Shown here one piece after another: positions 37,648 to 46,721 of a DNA stretch of 64,000 nucleotides. The position numbers and the translations under genes were made by a program. The stretch is from positions 2,709,988-2,773,987 of the forward strand of contig NZ_CP011272.1 in the NCBI RefSeq assembly GCF_001610875.1. The letters are read 5' to 3'. Every line of letters begins with the position of its first letter. The stretch's first letter is position 1. The notes under the pieces are model-generated. The model made no database searches, was not told where the DNA came from, and was given only the letters and a program-made list of their open reading frames with translations. The DNA comes from Pirellula sp. SH-Sr6A. GTDB lineage: Bacteria; Planctomycetota; Planctomycetia; Pirellulales; Pirellulaceae.

Positions 37648-38722
37648 CACCCAAAAGTTGGGCACACCCAAAAGGTGGGTGCCCCAAAACTCCGATGCTC
37701 CCCCCAACTAGGTGGGTGCCTCCTATTACTCGTATTTTCTTTCGTCCCTGCCGGGACTGACTCGATGATTGTGCGAATACCCAGCCTTGAAAGGCTGGGC
37801 TATTGTCTACCGTCCCTATCGGGACTAAGAGCACCGTGCCATCGAACAATCAGGGCATTACCCCAAAAGGTGGGCATCTCCTATTCCTTAGGTGGGTGGT
37901 CTCCTATTCCTTTTTTCCTGAGTGATGGCACTCCCAAAAGGTGGGTGCCCCAAAACTCCGATGCTCCCCCCAAACTAGGTGGGTGCCTCCTATTACTCGT
38001 ATTTTCTTTCGTCCCTGCCGGGACTGACTCGATGATTGTGCGAATACCCAGCCTTGAAAGGCTGGGCTATTGTCTACCGTCCCTATCGGGACTAAGAGCA
38101 CCGTGCCATCGAACAATCAGGGCATTACCCCAAAAGGTGGGCATCTCCTATTCCTTAGGTGGGTGGTCTCCTATTCCTTTTTTCCTGAGTGATGGCACTC
38201 CCAAAAGGTGGGTGCCCCAAAACTCCGATGCTCCCCCCAACTAGGTGGGTGCCTCCTATTACTCGTATTTTCTTTCGTCCCTGCCGGGACTGACTCGATG
38301 ATTGTGCGAATACCCAGCCTTGAAAGGCTGGGCTATTGTCTACCGTCCCTATCGGGACTAAGAGCACCGTGCCATCGAGCAATCAGGGCATTACCCCAAA
38401 AGGTGGGCGTCTCCTATTCCTGTCTCCTATTCCTTTTTTCCTGAGTGATGGCACTCCCAAAAGGTGGGTGCCCCAAAACTCCGATGCTCCCCCTAATTAG
38501 GTGGGTGCCTCCTATTACTCGTATTTTCTTTCGTCCCTGCCGGGACTGACTCGATGATTGTGCGAATACCCAGCCTTGAAAGGCTGGGCTATTATCTACC
38601 GTCCCTATCGGAACTAAGAGCACCGTGCCATCGAACAATCAGGGCATTACCCCAAAAGGTGGGCGTCTCCTATTCCTTACGTTACCCCAAAAGGTGGGCG
38701 TCTCCTATTCCGTAATAGTTGT
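37648..38722. repeat. Tandem array of four 256-267 bp palindrome-bearing units
   Basis: Near-identical units start at 37681, 37947, 38214 and 38470, with part-units at both ends. Each contains GTCCCTGCCGGGAC (37744-37757 in unit 1), CCCAGCCTTGAAAGGCTGGG (37780-37799) and GTCCCTATCGGGAC (37812-37825), all palindromes, plus several AGGTGGGYGYCTCCTATT boxes. Unit 2 has one extra base, unit 3 lacks about 10 bases, and unit 4 has substitutions, including one that breaks the third palindrome. Frames open on both strands repeat with the unit and are not genes. The layout recalls REP/REPIN-type or other structured intergenic elements. No transposase is present. Confidence 0.9.
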
Positions 38723-39007
38723 TCGCGAAGGAACTGCTCCAGGTATGCGTACCCGCCGAGGAAGTGCCCTGTGCGGTGCTGCCATTACAGCGATCTTCCC
38801 AGGTAGAACCGCCCACTCTTCCCCGATGTTGTCTTCGTTGATACTGGTGGTGGAGTTACGGAACCCGACTGAAAACTACCCACGAAAGTGATTTCCGGAT
38901 TTTTTGCGATGGCCGAAGGCACCCGTATTCAAACTTTGCGGTCGCAACCAGTGCGAACTGGATTTGCGAGTAGCAAAACGCTACCATTGGATTGGAGGGT
39001 ATATTCC
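38723..39007 (+). promoter_or_regulatory. Upstream region of the toxin-antitoxin-like operon with a small dyad
   Basis: The open frame into the next gene begins at 38888, but that part looks noncoding. A dyad GTAGC-AAAAC-GCTAC lies at 38970-38984, and GGAGGG at about 38994 provides the ribosome-binding site for ATG 39008. The dyad is a possible autorepression site for the antitoxin. Confidence 0.35.
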
Positions 39008-39385
39008 ATGGGTCAACCTGTAAAACTATCGGACGAGCTCGTCGACGATGCTCGTGCTGTTGTGCCATTCTCGCAGCGGAGCATTGCTGGGCAAATTGAA
39101 TTCTGGGCCGGTCTCGGAAAATCGATCGAGCCTTTGCTTCGCGGCGATCAGGCGCTATCGCTTCAGATGGCGGGCGGAGAGCGGCCGTTATCGGAGCTTT
39201 TGGCGGAAGTGGGGACGGCCAAGGGCCGTAAACGTCTCGAAACCGTTTTGAAAAAACGCCCCTACCCGCATTTCAAGCCCGTCGCTGGCCACCCCGAGCT
39301 GATTTGCCGCATTGAAGAAAATGGCAGCGAAACGATTGGTCGATTTGTTGGGCGTGAATTTATCGCGGTCGAGGTCCCGCGTTGA
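39008..39385 (+). CDS. ParD-like antitoxin
   Basis: This 125-residue protein begins MGQPVKLSDELVDDARAVVP, then FSQRSIAGQIEFWAGLGKSIEPLLRGDQAL. That is the pattern of ParD-like antitoxins, with a ribbon-helix-helix-type N-terminus predicted to bind DNA. The C-terminal half (KKRPYPHFKPVAGHPELICRI) would contact the toxin. I chose ATG 39008, which carries GGAGGG upstream; the frame is open from 38888. Its stop overlaps the TTG start of the next gene (TTGA), showing translational coupling. Confidence 0.8.
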   Translation: MGQPVKLSDELVDDARAVVPFSQRSIAGQIEFWAGLGKSIEPLLRGDQALSLQMAGGERPLSELLAEVGTAKGRKRLETVLKKRPYPHFKPVAGHPELICRIEENGSETIGRFVGREFIAVEVPR

Positions 39386-39993
39386 ACCTGCCGTTTAGCT
39401 TTCTTGACAAGCGTCCGATCATCATCGCATTGGCTGGCTCGAATGGTGCTGGCAAGTCAACGTTTTATGAAAGTTATCTATCCAACGCAGGTTTGCGGTT
39501 TATCAACGCCGATGAATTGTCCGCTTCGTTAGGTTTGGCTCCCTATGAGGCAGCCGAACTAGCTGCGTCAGTCCGTAGGGAACTGATAAATCAGCGAGAG
39601 AGCTTCATCTTTGAAACGGTGCTATCCGATCCCGTCGGCGAGAAAGTAGAACAGCTCGCTTCGTACGCTGCGCTCGGGTACACCGTTGTTCTCATCTTCA
39701 TCCGCATCGAAAGCGCAGAACAGTCGAGCAGAAGGGTCGCCATGCGAGTATTCCAAGGCGGACATGATGTTCCAGATGACAAGCTTCGCACGCGATTCGA
39801 ACGAACTCTTGCCAATCTACAGCTCGCAATAGAACGGCTCCCTCACGTCATCGTCTTCAGCAATGAGGACTTGCGTAATCCTTATCAGTTGATTGCGGCC
39901 TATGAAAGTGGACAAGCGATGGAGCAGAAAAAGATGAGTAATGGGTTGAAACGCGAGCGGAGCCAGCGTCGCTCCGGAAGGAGAATTCGATGA
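39382..39993 (+). CDS. Zeta-toxin-like P-loop kinase
   Basis: This 203-residue protein has Walker A ALAGSNGAGKSTFYESYL, then RFINADELSASLG, and FIFETVLSDPVGEK. These are the nucleotide- and substrate-binding segments of zeta-type toxins, which in known cases phosphorylate UDP-N-acetylglucosamine. A later RRVAMRVFQGGHDVPDDKLRTRFER supplies the expected Arg-rich segment. The start is TTG at 39382, overlapping the antitoxin stop. Its partner here is ParD-like rather than an epsilon antitoxin. The basic tail (LKRERSQRRSGRRIR) overlaps the next gene by 4 bp. Another role, such as a small-molecule kinase, is possible. Confidence 0.8.
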   Translation: MNLPFSFLDKRPIIIALAGSNGAGKSTFYESYLSNAGLRFINADELSASLGLAPYEAAELAASVRRELINQRESFIFETVLSDPVGEKVEQLASYAALGYTVVLIFIRIESAEQSSRRVAMRVFQGGHDVPDDKLRTRFERTLANLQLAIERLPHVIVFSNEDLRNPYQLIAAYESGQAMEQKKMSNGLKRERSQRRSGRRIR

Positions 39994-40601
39994 GCCGTCG
40001 AGAACGATTTATCCCGCCTACTGACGAAGAGTTGCGTCGGCTTGAAGAGGCACACATCGAAAAACAAAAGCTTGTCGAAAGCAGGAAAGGGCTGATCGCA
40101 AAAACTCTTCGAACGCAACGCAAAGAATCGTTGGTTCAGATTTTGACCAAAGTGTGCGACGAGAATATCCACGCACGCTGGATTATCGAAGCTGAACTTG
40201 GGATGACAAAACCAGTCGAATTGTTGCGGCATGACCTCCGAGAAGCGATTCAACTCGCTACACATGTTGATGAAAAGCACATCAACTACAACTTCTCTTT
40301 CGATTGGGATGCGTACGCTGAAGTTAAGCGATTGATGGAGATGCTGGTTTCTCTATCGGCGATTCCAGAAGCAATGGAAATTGCTATTCACTTCATGGAA
40401 AAAGCCAGCCGGCAAATTGAGTATAGCAACGAAGGAATGATGCTCGAGCAAGTTGAGGCAGGTCTGCATCCCATTTTTGAAGCCCTCGAAAATCACGATG
40501 AGACACAACGCTCGGAATGGGCTTTACGATTGCAAACAGCAGATCGAGTTGGATTCGTATGTCACGAAAAGTTAAAAAGATGGACAAACAATCCGAGGTA
40601 A
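39990..40601 (+). CDS. Unassigned helical protein, third gene of the TA-like operon
   Basis: This 203-residue protein is coupled by ATGA overlap to the kinase gene. It is almost entirely helical, starting with a charged coiled segment (about residues 8-45), then KESLVQILTKVCDENIHARWIIEAEL. It continues with VELLRHDLREAIQLA, a conserved-looking aromatic stretch INYNFSFDWDAYAEV, and LSAIPEAMEIAIHFMEKAS. The pattern resembles the helical C-terminal regions of SWIM-zinc-finger-associated proteins, but no zinc finger is present and I am not certain. It looks visibly richer in A and T than flanking genes, suggesting transfer. It may be an accessory factor or chaperone of the toxin pair. Confidence 0.65.
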   Translation: MSRRERFIPPTDEELRRLEEAHIEKQKLVESRKGLIAKTLRTQRKESLVQILTKVCDENIHARWIIEAELGMTKPVELLRHDLREAIQLATHVDEKHINYNFSFDWDAYAEVKRLMEMLVSLSAIPEAMEIAIHFMEKASRQIEYSNEGMMLEQVEAGLHPIFEALENHDETQRSEWALRLQTADRVGFVCHEKLKRWTNNPR

Positions 40602-40995
40602 TGTTGAAAACGGTCAAGGGTCCAAGCAATCCAGGACTTGCGATTTAAGCTTGGTGCCTTTGCTTTATTGGCACGAATGCGGTGTGGTAATCCTTGTCAT
40701 TGACTTTTGGGCCATTTGGATTTCTTGTAAGTCCGTTACCATGAGATGGTGGAGGAAATCGTGAATAACCTACCCTTAGCTCCAAGACAATTTTGGTAGA
40801 GGATCGCCGATCAAGAACGCGTGACGAAGTAAGATCTGACCGGTTGGGTTAAGTCCGCTTGAAAGCCGAGCGCGGCGCACCTCGTAGGCCAAATCGCAGT
40901 TGCTAGTCGAGCGGTCTCAGCAACCGGAGCGCGAGTGCGTTCCGGCTGATGAATACTTTTGTCTACCGCACATCCCTTCGCGAGGGAAGCTGTTA
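40602..40995. other. Noncoding stretch after the TA-like operon
   Basis: No convincing gene. It holds one copy of a 15-bp sequence, GTGAATAACCTACCC (40761-40775), repeated at 41470-41484. Near its right end lies a short TCCCT/AGGGA hairpin that could end the leftward gene next to it. Confidence 0.4.
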
Positions 40996-41442
40996 TTACC
41001 AGGGGCCGCGAACTGGATAGACACCGAATTGATCGGTGTGGCTTGGCCAATAAGGGGTTGCCTTGAACACACCACCTCCGCCACCGTTCGAAGCTTTGCC
41101 GCTGAACTGATGGTAAATGGGAGTCATGGTGTTTTGCGAAACGCCCCACGAGTAATTCGATTGCATCGTTACGGTCGGTGGGACAATGAGCGCGGTGGGT
41201 TGACCTGTTCGGAGCCAATAGTATTCCCCGTGCCAAGGTTGGTTCATCGATTGGTTATAGGCCCAATAGTCGCCCCAAGTGGAAGGTCGGGCCCAAGCGG
41301 CTCGGTATCCGACCCCAGGCCCGCTACTCACTTCAACGGTGCGTGCCGCGGAAAATCGTGAACCGAATTGAGCGTCGGCAGAAGAAGACTGAACAACGAC
41401 CGCGGTGAGTGCGGTCGCTGCGATAAGGGAAAAACGAAGCAT
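40996..41442 (-). CDS. Small secreted hypothetical protein
   Basis: This 148-residue protein has a clear signal peptide (RFSLIAATALTAVVVQSSSADAQ) and then a mature part rich in Tyr, Trp, Gly and Ser, with no Cys. It includes YYWLRTGQPTALIVPP and a polyglycine pentamer GGGGGV. No family is recognised. A similarly secreted Tyr/Gly-rich protein is encoded 116 bp upstream on the same strand, and they may be distant paralogues. A longer frame 40811-41236 overlaps it but lacks protein character. Confidence 0.7.
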   Translation of the reverse strand: MLRFSLIAATALTAVVVQSSSADAQFGSRFSAARTVEVSSGPGVGYRAAWARPSTWGDYWAYNQSMNQPWHGEYYWLRTGQPTALIVPPTVTMQSNYSWGVSQNTMTPIYHQFSGKASNGGGGGVFKATPYWPSHTDQFGVYPVRGPW

Positions 41443-41479
41443 GGACAGAGGTCCTGTTTTGAAGTACCAGTGAATAACC

Positions 41480-41504
41480 TACCCGACCACTCCATGATCG
41501 GGTA
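41480..41504. other. Hairpin between the two secreted-protein genes
   Basis: TACCCGA and TCGGGTA (7-bp perfect arms, 11-base loop) lie in the 116-bp gap, next to the second copy of the 15-bp GTGAATAACCTACCC repeat. There is no U-run on either strand, so it is weak as a terminator; it could be an operator. Confidence 0.35.
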
Positions 41505-41558
41505 CGGCTGCCAAATTGAATTCGACTGGTCTCCGACTCAGCCCTGCCTAGTTCGAGA

Positions 41559-42008
41559 TCAGCGAGGGATCTCGAGCATTTTGTAGACTCGTTTGCCGGC
41601 AGTTCGGACTGGCGGCGAGTAGTATTTTGCATGCGTGCGGTTCAGCCCCATTCCATTGTCGTAGTAGGAATGATACCGATCGCTGTGGGCGTATAGAAAC
41701 TGGTGAGGGTACAGGGGCTGATACGTGTTGTATGTGTGCCCTACCCAGCCTGGAACTCCGATCGGGGAAATGTACATCCCCGCTTCGGCTTGGTTGGCGT
41801 AGCCTCGCGTGAAGTAGTTGTCGAACAGCGGTTGGGTGCCTCGCCCAGCCATTTGTCCGAAGCTGTCCACATACCCGCCGCTGACAGGCGAGTAGCCGAC
41901 AACTGCTCCGCCGCAGGAACCATCGTTGCACTGCGCGTGACTCACGCCAGTTTGCGCTACGGCAATTCCGAGCGCCACCCCTAGTGTAGTTGTAACCTTC
42001 CGTAGCAT
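41559..42008 (-). CDS. Small secreted Tyr/Gly-rich hypothetical protein
   Basis: The protein has 149 residues from ATG 42008, which has AGGAG eight bases upstream. The signal peptide is RKVTTTLGVALGIAVAQTGVSHA. The mature part is rich in Gly, Tyr, Asn and His, such as CNDGSCGGAVVGYSP and YHSYYDNGMGL. It has two Cys that could pair. The frame extends upstream to 42173, but that part is not family-like. Function unknown. Confidence 0.7.
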   Translation of the reverse strand: MLRKVTTTLGVALGIAVAQTGVSHAQCNDGSCGGAVVGYSPVSGGYVDSFGQMAGRGTQPLFDNYFTRGYANQAEAGMYISPIGVPGWVGHTYNTYQPLYPHQFLYAHSDRYHSYYDNGMGLNRTHAKYYSPPVRTAGKRVYKMLEIPR

Positions 42009-42313
42009 TCGCATCTCTCCTGAGCGATCTGGCGACCTTGACCGGGCGTTCATGAATGGGAAATTCCACCCTGGTCTTCGTCGGCGAGCGGGGGAGACGG
42101 GATCGACCGTTTTGATAGCAAGGCTCCGAAAAAGGAGAAACGGCGGTCGAGACGTAGAGAAAAAACGAATCATGACGAGAATTCTAGCGTAGACCTCCCA
42201 ACCCGCATCGTTTAACTTTTTCGAAAGTCTTCAGGGCTCTTGTTCGAAGGAGTTCCGAGGATGTCCATGACGCGACAACGTGATGTTTGAGTATTAGTGA
42301 GGAAGGGAAAAGG

Positions 42314-44806
42314 ATGGCGAAACGCGGTACTTCGGGCGTTCCCGACGGCAGGGGTCAGGACGACGAGAACCAGGAGGCCTCCCCCGTCAAGAAGACTCGA
42401 CGCAAAGGGGGAGCCGAGCCCAATCTCTTTGATGAGCTCTCCGAGGACGGTGTCCAACCCATCGCCTTGAAGGACGCGGCACAAGCTCGGTATTTGAACT
42501 ACTCCCTTTCGGTCATCACCAGCCGGGCACTCCCGGACGTCCGCGACGGCCTCAAGCCCGTGCAGCGGCGCATCCTGTACCAGATGGACCAAGAGGGGAT
42601 GCGATTCGGGACGAAGCACCGAAAGTGCGCCAAAGTGGTCGGGGAGGTGATGGGTAACTTCCACCCCCACGGCGACTCGGCAATCTACGACGCGCTCGTG
42701 CGCATGGCTCAGTCCTTCTCGCTCCGCGTCCCGTTGGTCGACGGGAGCGGGAACTTTGGCTCTATCGACGGGGACAACGCGGCGGCCATGCGTTACACCG
42801 AGTGCCGCATGTCCGCGATCGCTTCGGAGCTGCTCGCCGATTTAGGAAATGGTACCGTCCCCTTCAAACCCAACTACGACGGCTCTCGCCTCGAGCCGGT
42901 CGTGCTCCCCAGCCGTGTCCCAAACTTGCTCCTCAACGGCGCGACGGGAATTGCGGTCGGGATGGCAACCAATATCCCCCCCCATAATCTCGGTGAAATC
43001 TGCCGAGCCCTCCTCAAACTTCTCGCAGACCCCGAGATCAAAGACTACCAGCTGGTCGCCAATGATGCCGTACAAGGTCCCGATTTCCCCACCGGCGGGA
43101 TCGTGATCAACACCAAAGAAGAATTGCGAGAGATCTACCGAACGGGCCAGGGCTCCATTCGCCTCCGAGGCAAAACCGAATCCGGTGGTGAATCCAAAGG
43201 GAGCAAGCTACTGCACATCACCGCGATTCCCTACGGTGTCAACAAATCGGTTCTCGTCGAGCGCATTGCCGATATCGTCTTGAGCGGAAAGATGCCCCTG
43301 ATCGAAGACGTTCGAGATGTCTCCACGCGCGACATCCGAATCGACTTGCAGCTTCGCAAGGACGCAGACGAACAAAAGGTCTTGGCCTATCTCTACAAGC
43401 ATACGCCGCTGCAAACCAATTTCGCAGTCAATATGACTTGCTTGATTCCAACCGAGAACCCGGAACTCGGTGCACCGAATCGTTTGGGATTGAAAGAGAT
43501 TCTCTGGTTCTTTCTCCGGTTCCGTTTGGAGGTCGTCACCAAGCGACTGGAGAATGAACTGGCCGCATTGCTCAAGCGCATGCATATCCTCGAAGGCTTT
43601 GTTCTTATCTTCGATGCGTTGGATGAGATCATTCGGATCATCCGGAAATCCGAAGGCAAAGCAGATGCAGCGGAGAAGATCATGGCGAGATTCCCGGCCG
43701 CGAAAGGAGGATTGGATGCTGACCAGACCGATGCAATTCTCGAATTGAAATTGTATCGATTGGCTCGATTAGAAATCAATTTGATCCAAGACGAGCTGAA
43801 AGACAAACAAAAGCGCGCGAAAGAGATTCAGCGACTGCTCAAAGAGAAGACCGACGACACCAACAACTCGGGCCGTTGGGGTATTGTCCGACAGGAGATT
43901 GAAAGCCTCATCGGTGATTACGGTAAGCTGAAGGAAAACCTTCGCAAGACGGAGCTTCTCACCGTCGATGCGGAACCGGAATACAACGAAGAAGATTTTA
44001 TCGTCGCGGAAGATTGTCATGTTCTGCTCACACGCGACGGATGGGTGAAGCGACAGAAATCGATTGCAGATCCATCCAAGAGTCGGCTGCGAGAAGGAGA
44101 TAGCGTCCTCGCGATCGTTGCCGGATCCACCCGCTCCACCGTCGCATTCTTTTCGTCGTTCGGGGTTTGCTACACCACTCGGTTCATCGACATTCCGGCT
44201 TCGACCGGGCATGGCGAACCAGTGCAGAAGTTATTCAAGATGAAGGATGGGGAGAAAATCGTCTCGGTGCTGTCGCTCGATCCGCGCGCCATCGGTAATA
44301 TCGCCGAAGATCCAAAGCATCCGGATTATTGTCCCGAGGTTCACGGCTTTGCAGCCACTTCCAGCGGTTTTGCGCTCCGATTCGGTTTGCAACAATTCGT
44401 CGAGCCCTCCACCAGGAGCGGGCGCAGGTTTGCGCGTGTCGCACCGGAACATGGTGTGATCGGTGTCGAGGCGACTCATGGAACGGAAACCGTACTGGCG
44501 ATCAGCGAAGAATGCCGCGCTATGGTTTGCTCGAGCGAGGAAGTGAACTATCTATCGGGGGCTGGAAAGGGTGTGATGCTCGTCAAACTTTCCAAGACCG
44601 ATCGATTGCTCGGATTCAAGCTTTCTACCGCCGACCGAGATCTACTTGTGGTCGAAACAAATCGGGGCGCGCAGAAGACCATTTCCACAGCGAAATACAA
44701 CACGACTTCGCGAGGTGGACGGGGTATTGAAATTCAGAAGAACGGCAAGATCTCTTCGATTGTCGTGGCCCCCATCACCTCAGCACCTACGTTGGAGAAC
44801 TCATGA
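42314..44806 (+). CDS. Type IIA DNA topoisomerase subunit A (GyrA/ParC)
   Basis: This 830-residue protein starts at ATG 42314, after a run GGAAGGGAAAAGG. The breakage-reunion domain includes [44 protein letters not shown] and the catalytic Tyr161 in [12 protein letters not shown] long coiled-coil connector (about residues 430-530) and a six-bladed C-terminal domain follow. The GyrA-box, which defines supercoiling gyrases, is degenerate: SRGGRG replaces QRRGGRG. The subunit-A-before-B order also favours a topoisomerase IV-like enzyme, but I cannot exclude gyrase. It is the first gene of a two-gene operon. Confidence 0.92.
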   Translation: MAKRGTSGVPDGRGQDDENQEASPVKKTRRKGGAEPNLFDELSEDGVQPIALKDAAQARYLNYSLSVITSRALPDVRDGLKPVQRRILYQMDQEGMRFGTKHRKCAKVVGEVMGNFHPHGDSAIYDALVRMAQSFSLRVPLVDGSGNFGSIDGDNAAAMRYTECRMSAIASELLADLGNGTVPFKPNYDGSRLEPVVLPSRVPNLLLNGATGIAVGMATNIPPHNLGEICRALLKLLADPEIKDYQLVANDAVQGPDFPTGGIVINTKEELREIYRTGQGSIRLRGKTESGGESKGSKLLHITAIPYGVNKSVLVERIADIVLSGKMPLIEDVRDVSTRDIRIDLQLRKDADEQKVLAYLYKHTPLQTNFAVNMTCLIPTENPELGAPNRLGLKEILWFFLRFRLEVVTKRLENELAALLKRMHILEGFVLIFDALDEIIRIIRKSEGKADAAEKIMARFPAAKGGLDADQTDAILELKLYRLARLEINLIQDELKDKQKRAKEIQRLLKEKTDDTNNSGRWGIVRQEIESLIGDYGKLKENLRKTELLTVDAEPEYNEEDFIVAEDCHVLLTRDGWVKRQKSIADPSKSRLREGDSVLAIVAGSTRSTVAFFSSFGVCYTTRFIDIPASTGHGEPVQKLFKMKDGEKIVSVLSLDPRAIGNIAEDPKHPDYCPEVHGFAATSSGFALRFGLQQFVEPSTRSGRRFARVAPEHGVIGVEATHGTETVLAISEECRAMVCSSEEVNYLSGAGKGVMLVKLSKTDRLLGFKLSTADRDLLVVETNRGAQKTISTAKYNTTSRGGRGIEIQKNGKISSIVVAPITSAPTLENS

Positions 44807-46716
44807 GCTCGACATCTGCGTCCTACACAGCAGCGGATATTGTTGCCCTCGAGGGCTTGGAACCGGTCCGAAAGCGTCCGGCCATGTACATCGGTGGAGT
44901 GGGGAGCGCCGGACTCCACCACTTGATCTGGGAGATCCTCGATAACTCGGTGGACGAGGCGATGAACGGTCACGCCTCGGAGATCATCGTCCAGTTGCAT
45001 AAGAACGGGAAAACGATCACGGTCTCCGACAACGGCCGCGGGATTCCCGTCGACAAACATGCGAAGACCGGGAAAAGCGCCCTGGAGATCGTCCTTACCG
45101 TCCTGCATGCGGGGGGCAAGTTCGAAGGAAAGAACTACAAAACATCCGGAGGTCTTCACGGGGTCGGTGCTTCGGTCGTGAACGCGCTCTCCAAAGAATT
45201 GATCGCCATCGTGAAGCGCGATGGTGTTCAGTACAAGATGGAGTTTTCACAGGGAAAGCCGACGACCAAACTGCAAAAGGCTTCCGGTGCATCGCGTGGT
45301 TCAGGAACTTCGATCACTTTTACACCTGATGCGACGATCTTCCCGAAGACCGAGTTCGACCCCGAGTTGATCCGTCAGCGGCTTGAGATCGCCAGCTTCC
45401 TGCATCGAGGCGTCAAGGTTCATTTCCATAACGACGTCGATGGTGCAAAAACCACATTCTTCCACGAACAAGGCATCGTGGATTACCTAGGCAAGGTGCT
45501 GGAACAACGAGTAGCGAGCCCCATTCACGATCTGGCGTTTACGTTTCGTAAAGATGGCGACGAACGGGTTGAAGTCGCCATGCAATGGACGGAGTCGACC
45601 GATGAGCATGTCCGTTCGTATTGCAACGGCATTCCAACTCCGGTCGGAGGCACCCACGAGACTGGTTTCCGCGCTGGGGTTGGGAAGGCGATTCGCAATT
45701 ACATCGACACCCATAATTTGACGCCCCGCGGTGTGAAGATCGGTCAAGAAGACATCCGCGAGGGAATGGTCGCCGTCCTATCGGTGTTCATCAGCGAGCC
45801 GCAATTCCAAGGTCAAACGAAGGATCGTTTGAACAACCCCGAAGTGCAGACATCCGTCGACAATGCCATTCGCCCCGTTCTCGAACAATGGCTGAACAAC
45901 AATCGTTCGACAGCCGAGGCAATCGTCGCGAGAATCATCGCCGCAGCCCGCGCACGGGCCGCATCGAGAGCCGCCTCCGAAGCCGTATCGCGAAAAACAG
46001 CCACCAGCCGCGCGATGTTGCCAGGTAAACTGAGCGACTGCCTATCGACGGGACGAGGAAAGTCGGAACTATTCATCGTCGAAGGGGACTCTGCAGGTGG
46101 TAGCGCCAAACAGGGACGCGACCGCAACCATCAAGCCATCCTGCCGCTGCGAGGCAAGGTCCTCAATACCGAATCGGTTGCCCTTTCGAAGGTGCTGGAG
46201 AACAAAGAAGTCCAGGATATGGTGACGGCTCTCGGGTGCGGCATTGGAAAGTCGTTCGACATCTCCAAAATGCGATACGACCGTCTCATCCTACTCGCCG
46301 ATGCAGACTCCGATGGCCATCACATCACAACACTCCTTTTGACATTCCTATATCGCCATATGCCAGGCTTGATCGCGGATGGTCGCGTCTTTATCGCTGT
46401 CCCACCCCTTTACCGAATCGATATCGGCAAAGAAACCTATTGGGCTGCCGACGAGGAAGATCGCGAACGCATTCTGGCCAAGAGCGATAAGAGATCCAAA
46501 CCGGAGATCACCCGATTCAAGGGGCTTGGCGAGATGATGCCGGAGGTGCTCTGGGATACCACGCTAAACCCCGCTACGCGCCGATTGCTTCGGGTCGATA
46601 TCGACGACCACCTCGAAACCGATCGAGTCATGAGCGACTTGATGGGACGAGATGCATCCGCTCGATTCCGCTTCATCATGGAACGGGCGGAAGAGGCGAG
46701 CGATATCGACGTATAA
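44803..46716 (+). CDS. Type IIA DNA topoisomerase subunit B (GyrB/ParE)
   Basis: This 637-residue protein has an N-terminal GHKL ATPase domain: GLEPVRKRPAMYIGG, ILDNSVDEAMNG, VSDNGRGIPVD and SGGLHGVGASVVNALS. The transducer domain comes next. Its TOPRIM domain has EGDSAGGSAKQGRDR, DADSDGHHITT and the PLYRI and KGLGEM end motifs. The start ATG overlaps the subunit A stop (ATGA), so the two subunits are translationally coupled. Length is at the short end of GyrB, consistent with ParE, but no decisive difference can be read. Confidence 0.93.
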   Translation: MSSTSASYTAADIVALEGLEPVRKRPAMYIGGVGSAGLHHLIWEILDNSVDEAMNGHASEIIVQLHKNGKTITVSDNGRGIPVDKHAKTGKSALEIVLTVLHAGGKFEGKNYKTSGGLHGVGASVVNALSKELIAIVKRDGVQYKMEFSQGKPTTKLQKASGASRGSGTSITFTPDATIFPKTEFDPELIRQRLEIASFLHRGVKVHFHNDVDGAKTTFFHEQGIVDYLGKVLEQRVASPIHDLAFTFRKDGDERVEVAMQWTESTDEHVRSYCNGIPTPVGGTHETGFRAGVGKAIRNYIDTHNLTPRGVKIGQEDIREGMVAVLSVFISEPQFQGQTKDRLNNPEVQTSVDNAIRPVLEQWLNNNRSTAEAIVARIIAAARARAASRAASEAVSRKTATSRAMLPGKLSDCLSTGRGKSELFIVEGDSAGGSAKQGRDRNHQAILPLRGKVLNTESVALSKVLENKEVQDMVTALGCGIGKSFDISKMRYDRLILLADADSDGHHITTLLLTFLYRHMPGLIADGRVFIAVPPLYRIDIGKETYWAADEEDRERILAKSDKRSKPEITRFKGLGEMMPEVLWDTTLNPATRRLLRVDIDDHLETDRVMSDLMGRDASARFRFIMERAEEASDIDV

Positions 46717-46721
46717 GAGCG

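Noticed and set aside
37246-38244. 332-codon plus-strand frame across the repeat array
   Set aside because: Its sequence repeats with the 266-bp unit and starts inside scpB; the repeated DNA is palindromic and noncoding in character.
37484-38638. Four near-identical minus-strand frames (about 70-120 codons)
   Set aside because: They follow the repeat copies and have no ribosome-binding sites, so they are products of the repeat, not paralogous genes.
37648-38722. CRISPR-like array
   Set aside because: Units are 256-267 bp and nearly identical throughout, with no short repeats separating unique spacers, and no cas genes are present.
40811-41236. 141-codon minus-strand frame
   Set aside because: It overlaps the small secreted-protein gene, which has a real signal peptide; the frame itself has poor composition.
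42974-42983. 8-C run in the topoisomerase A gene as a phase switch
   Set aside because: It is short, lies in an essential gene and encodes the conserved NIPPHN segment.
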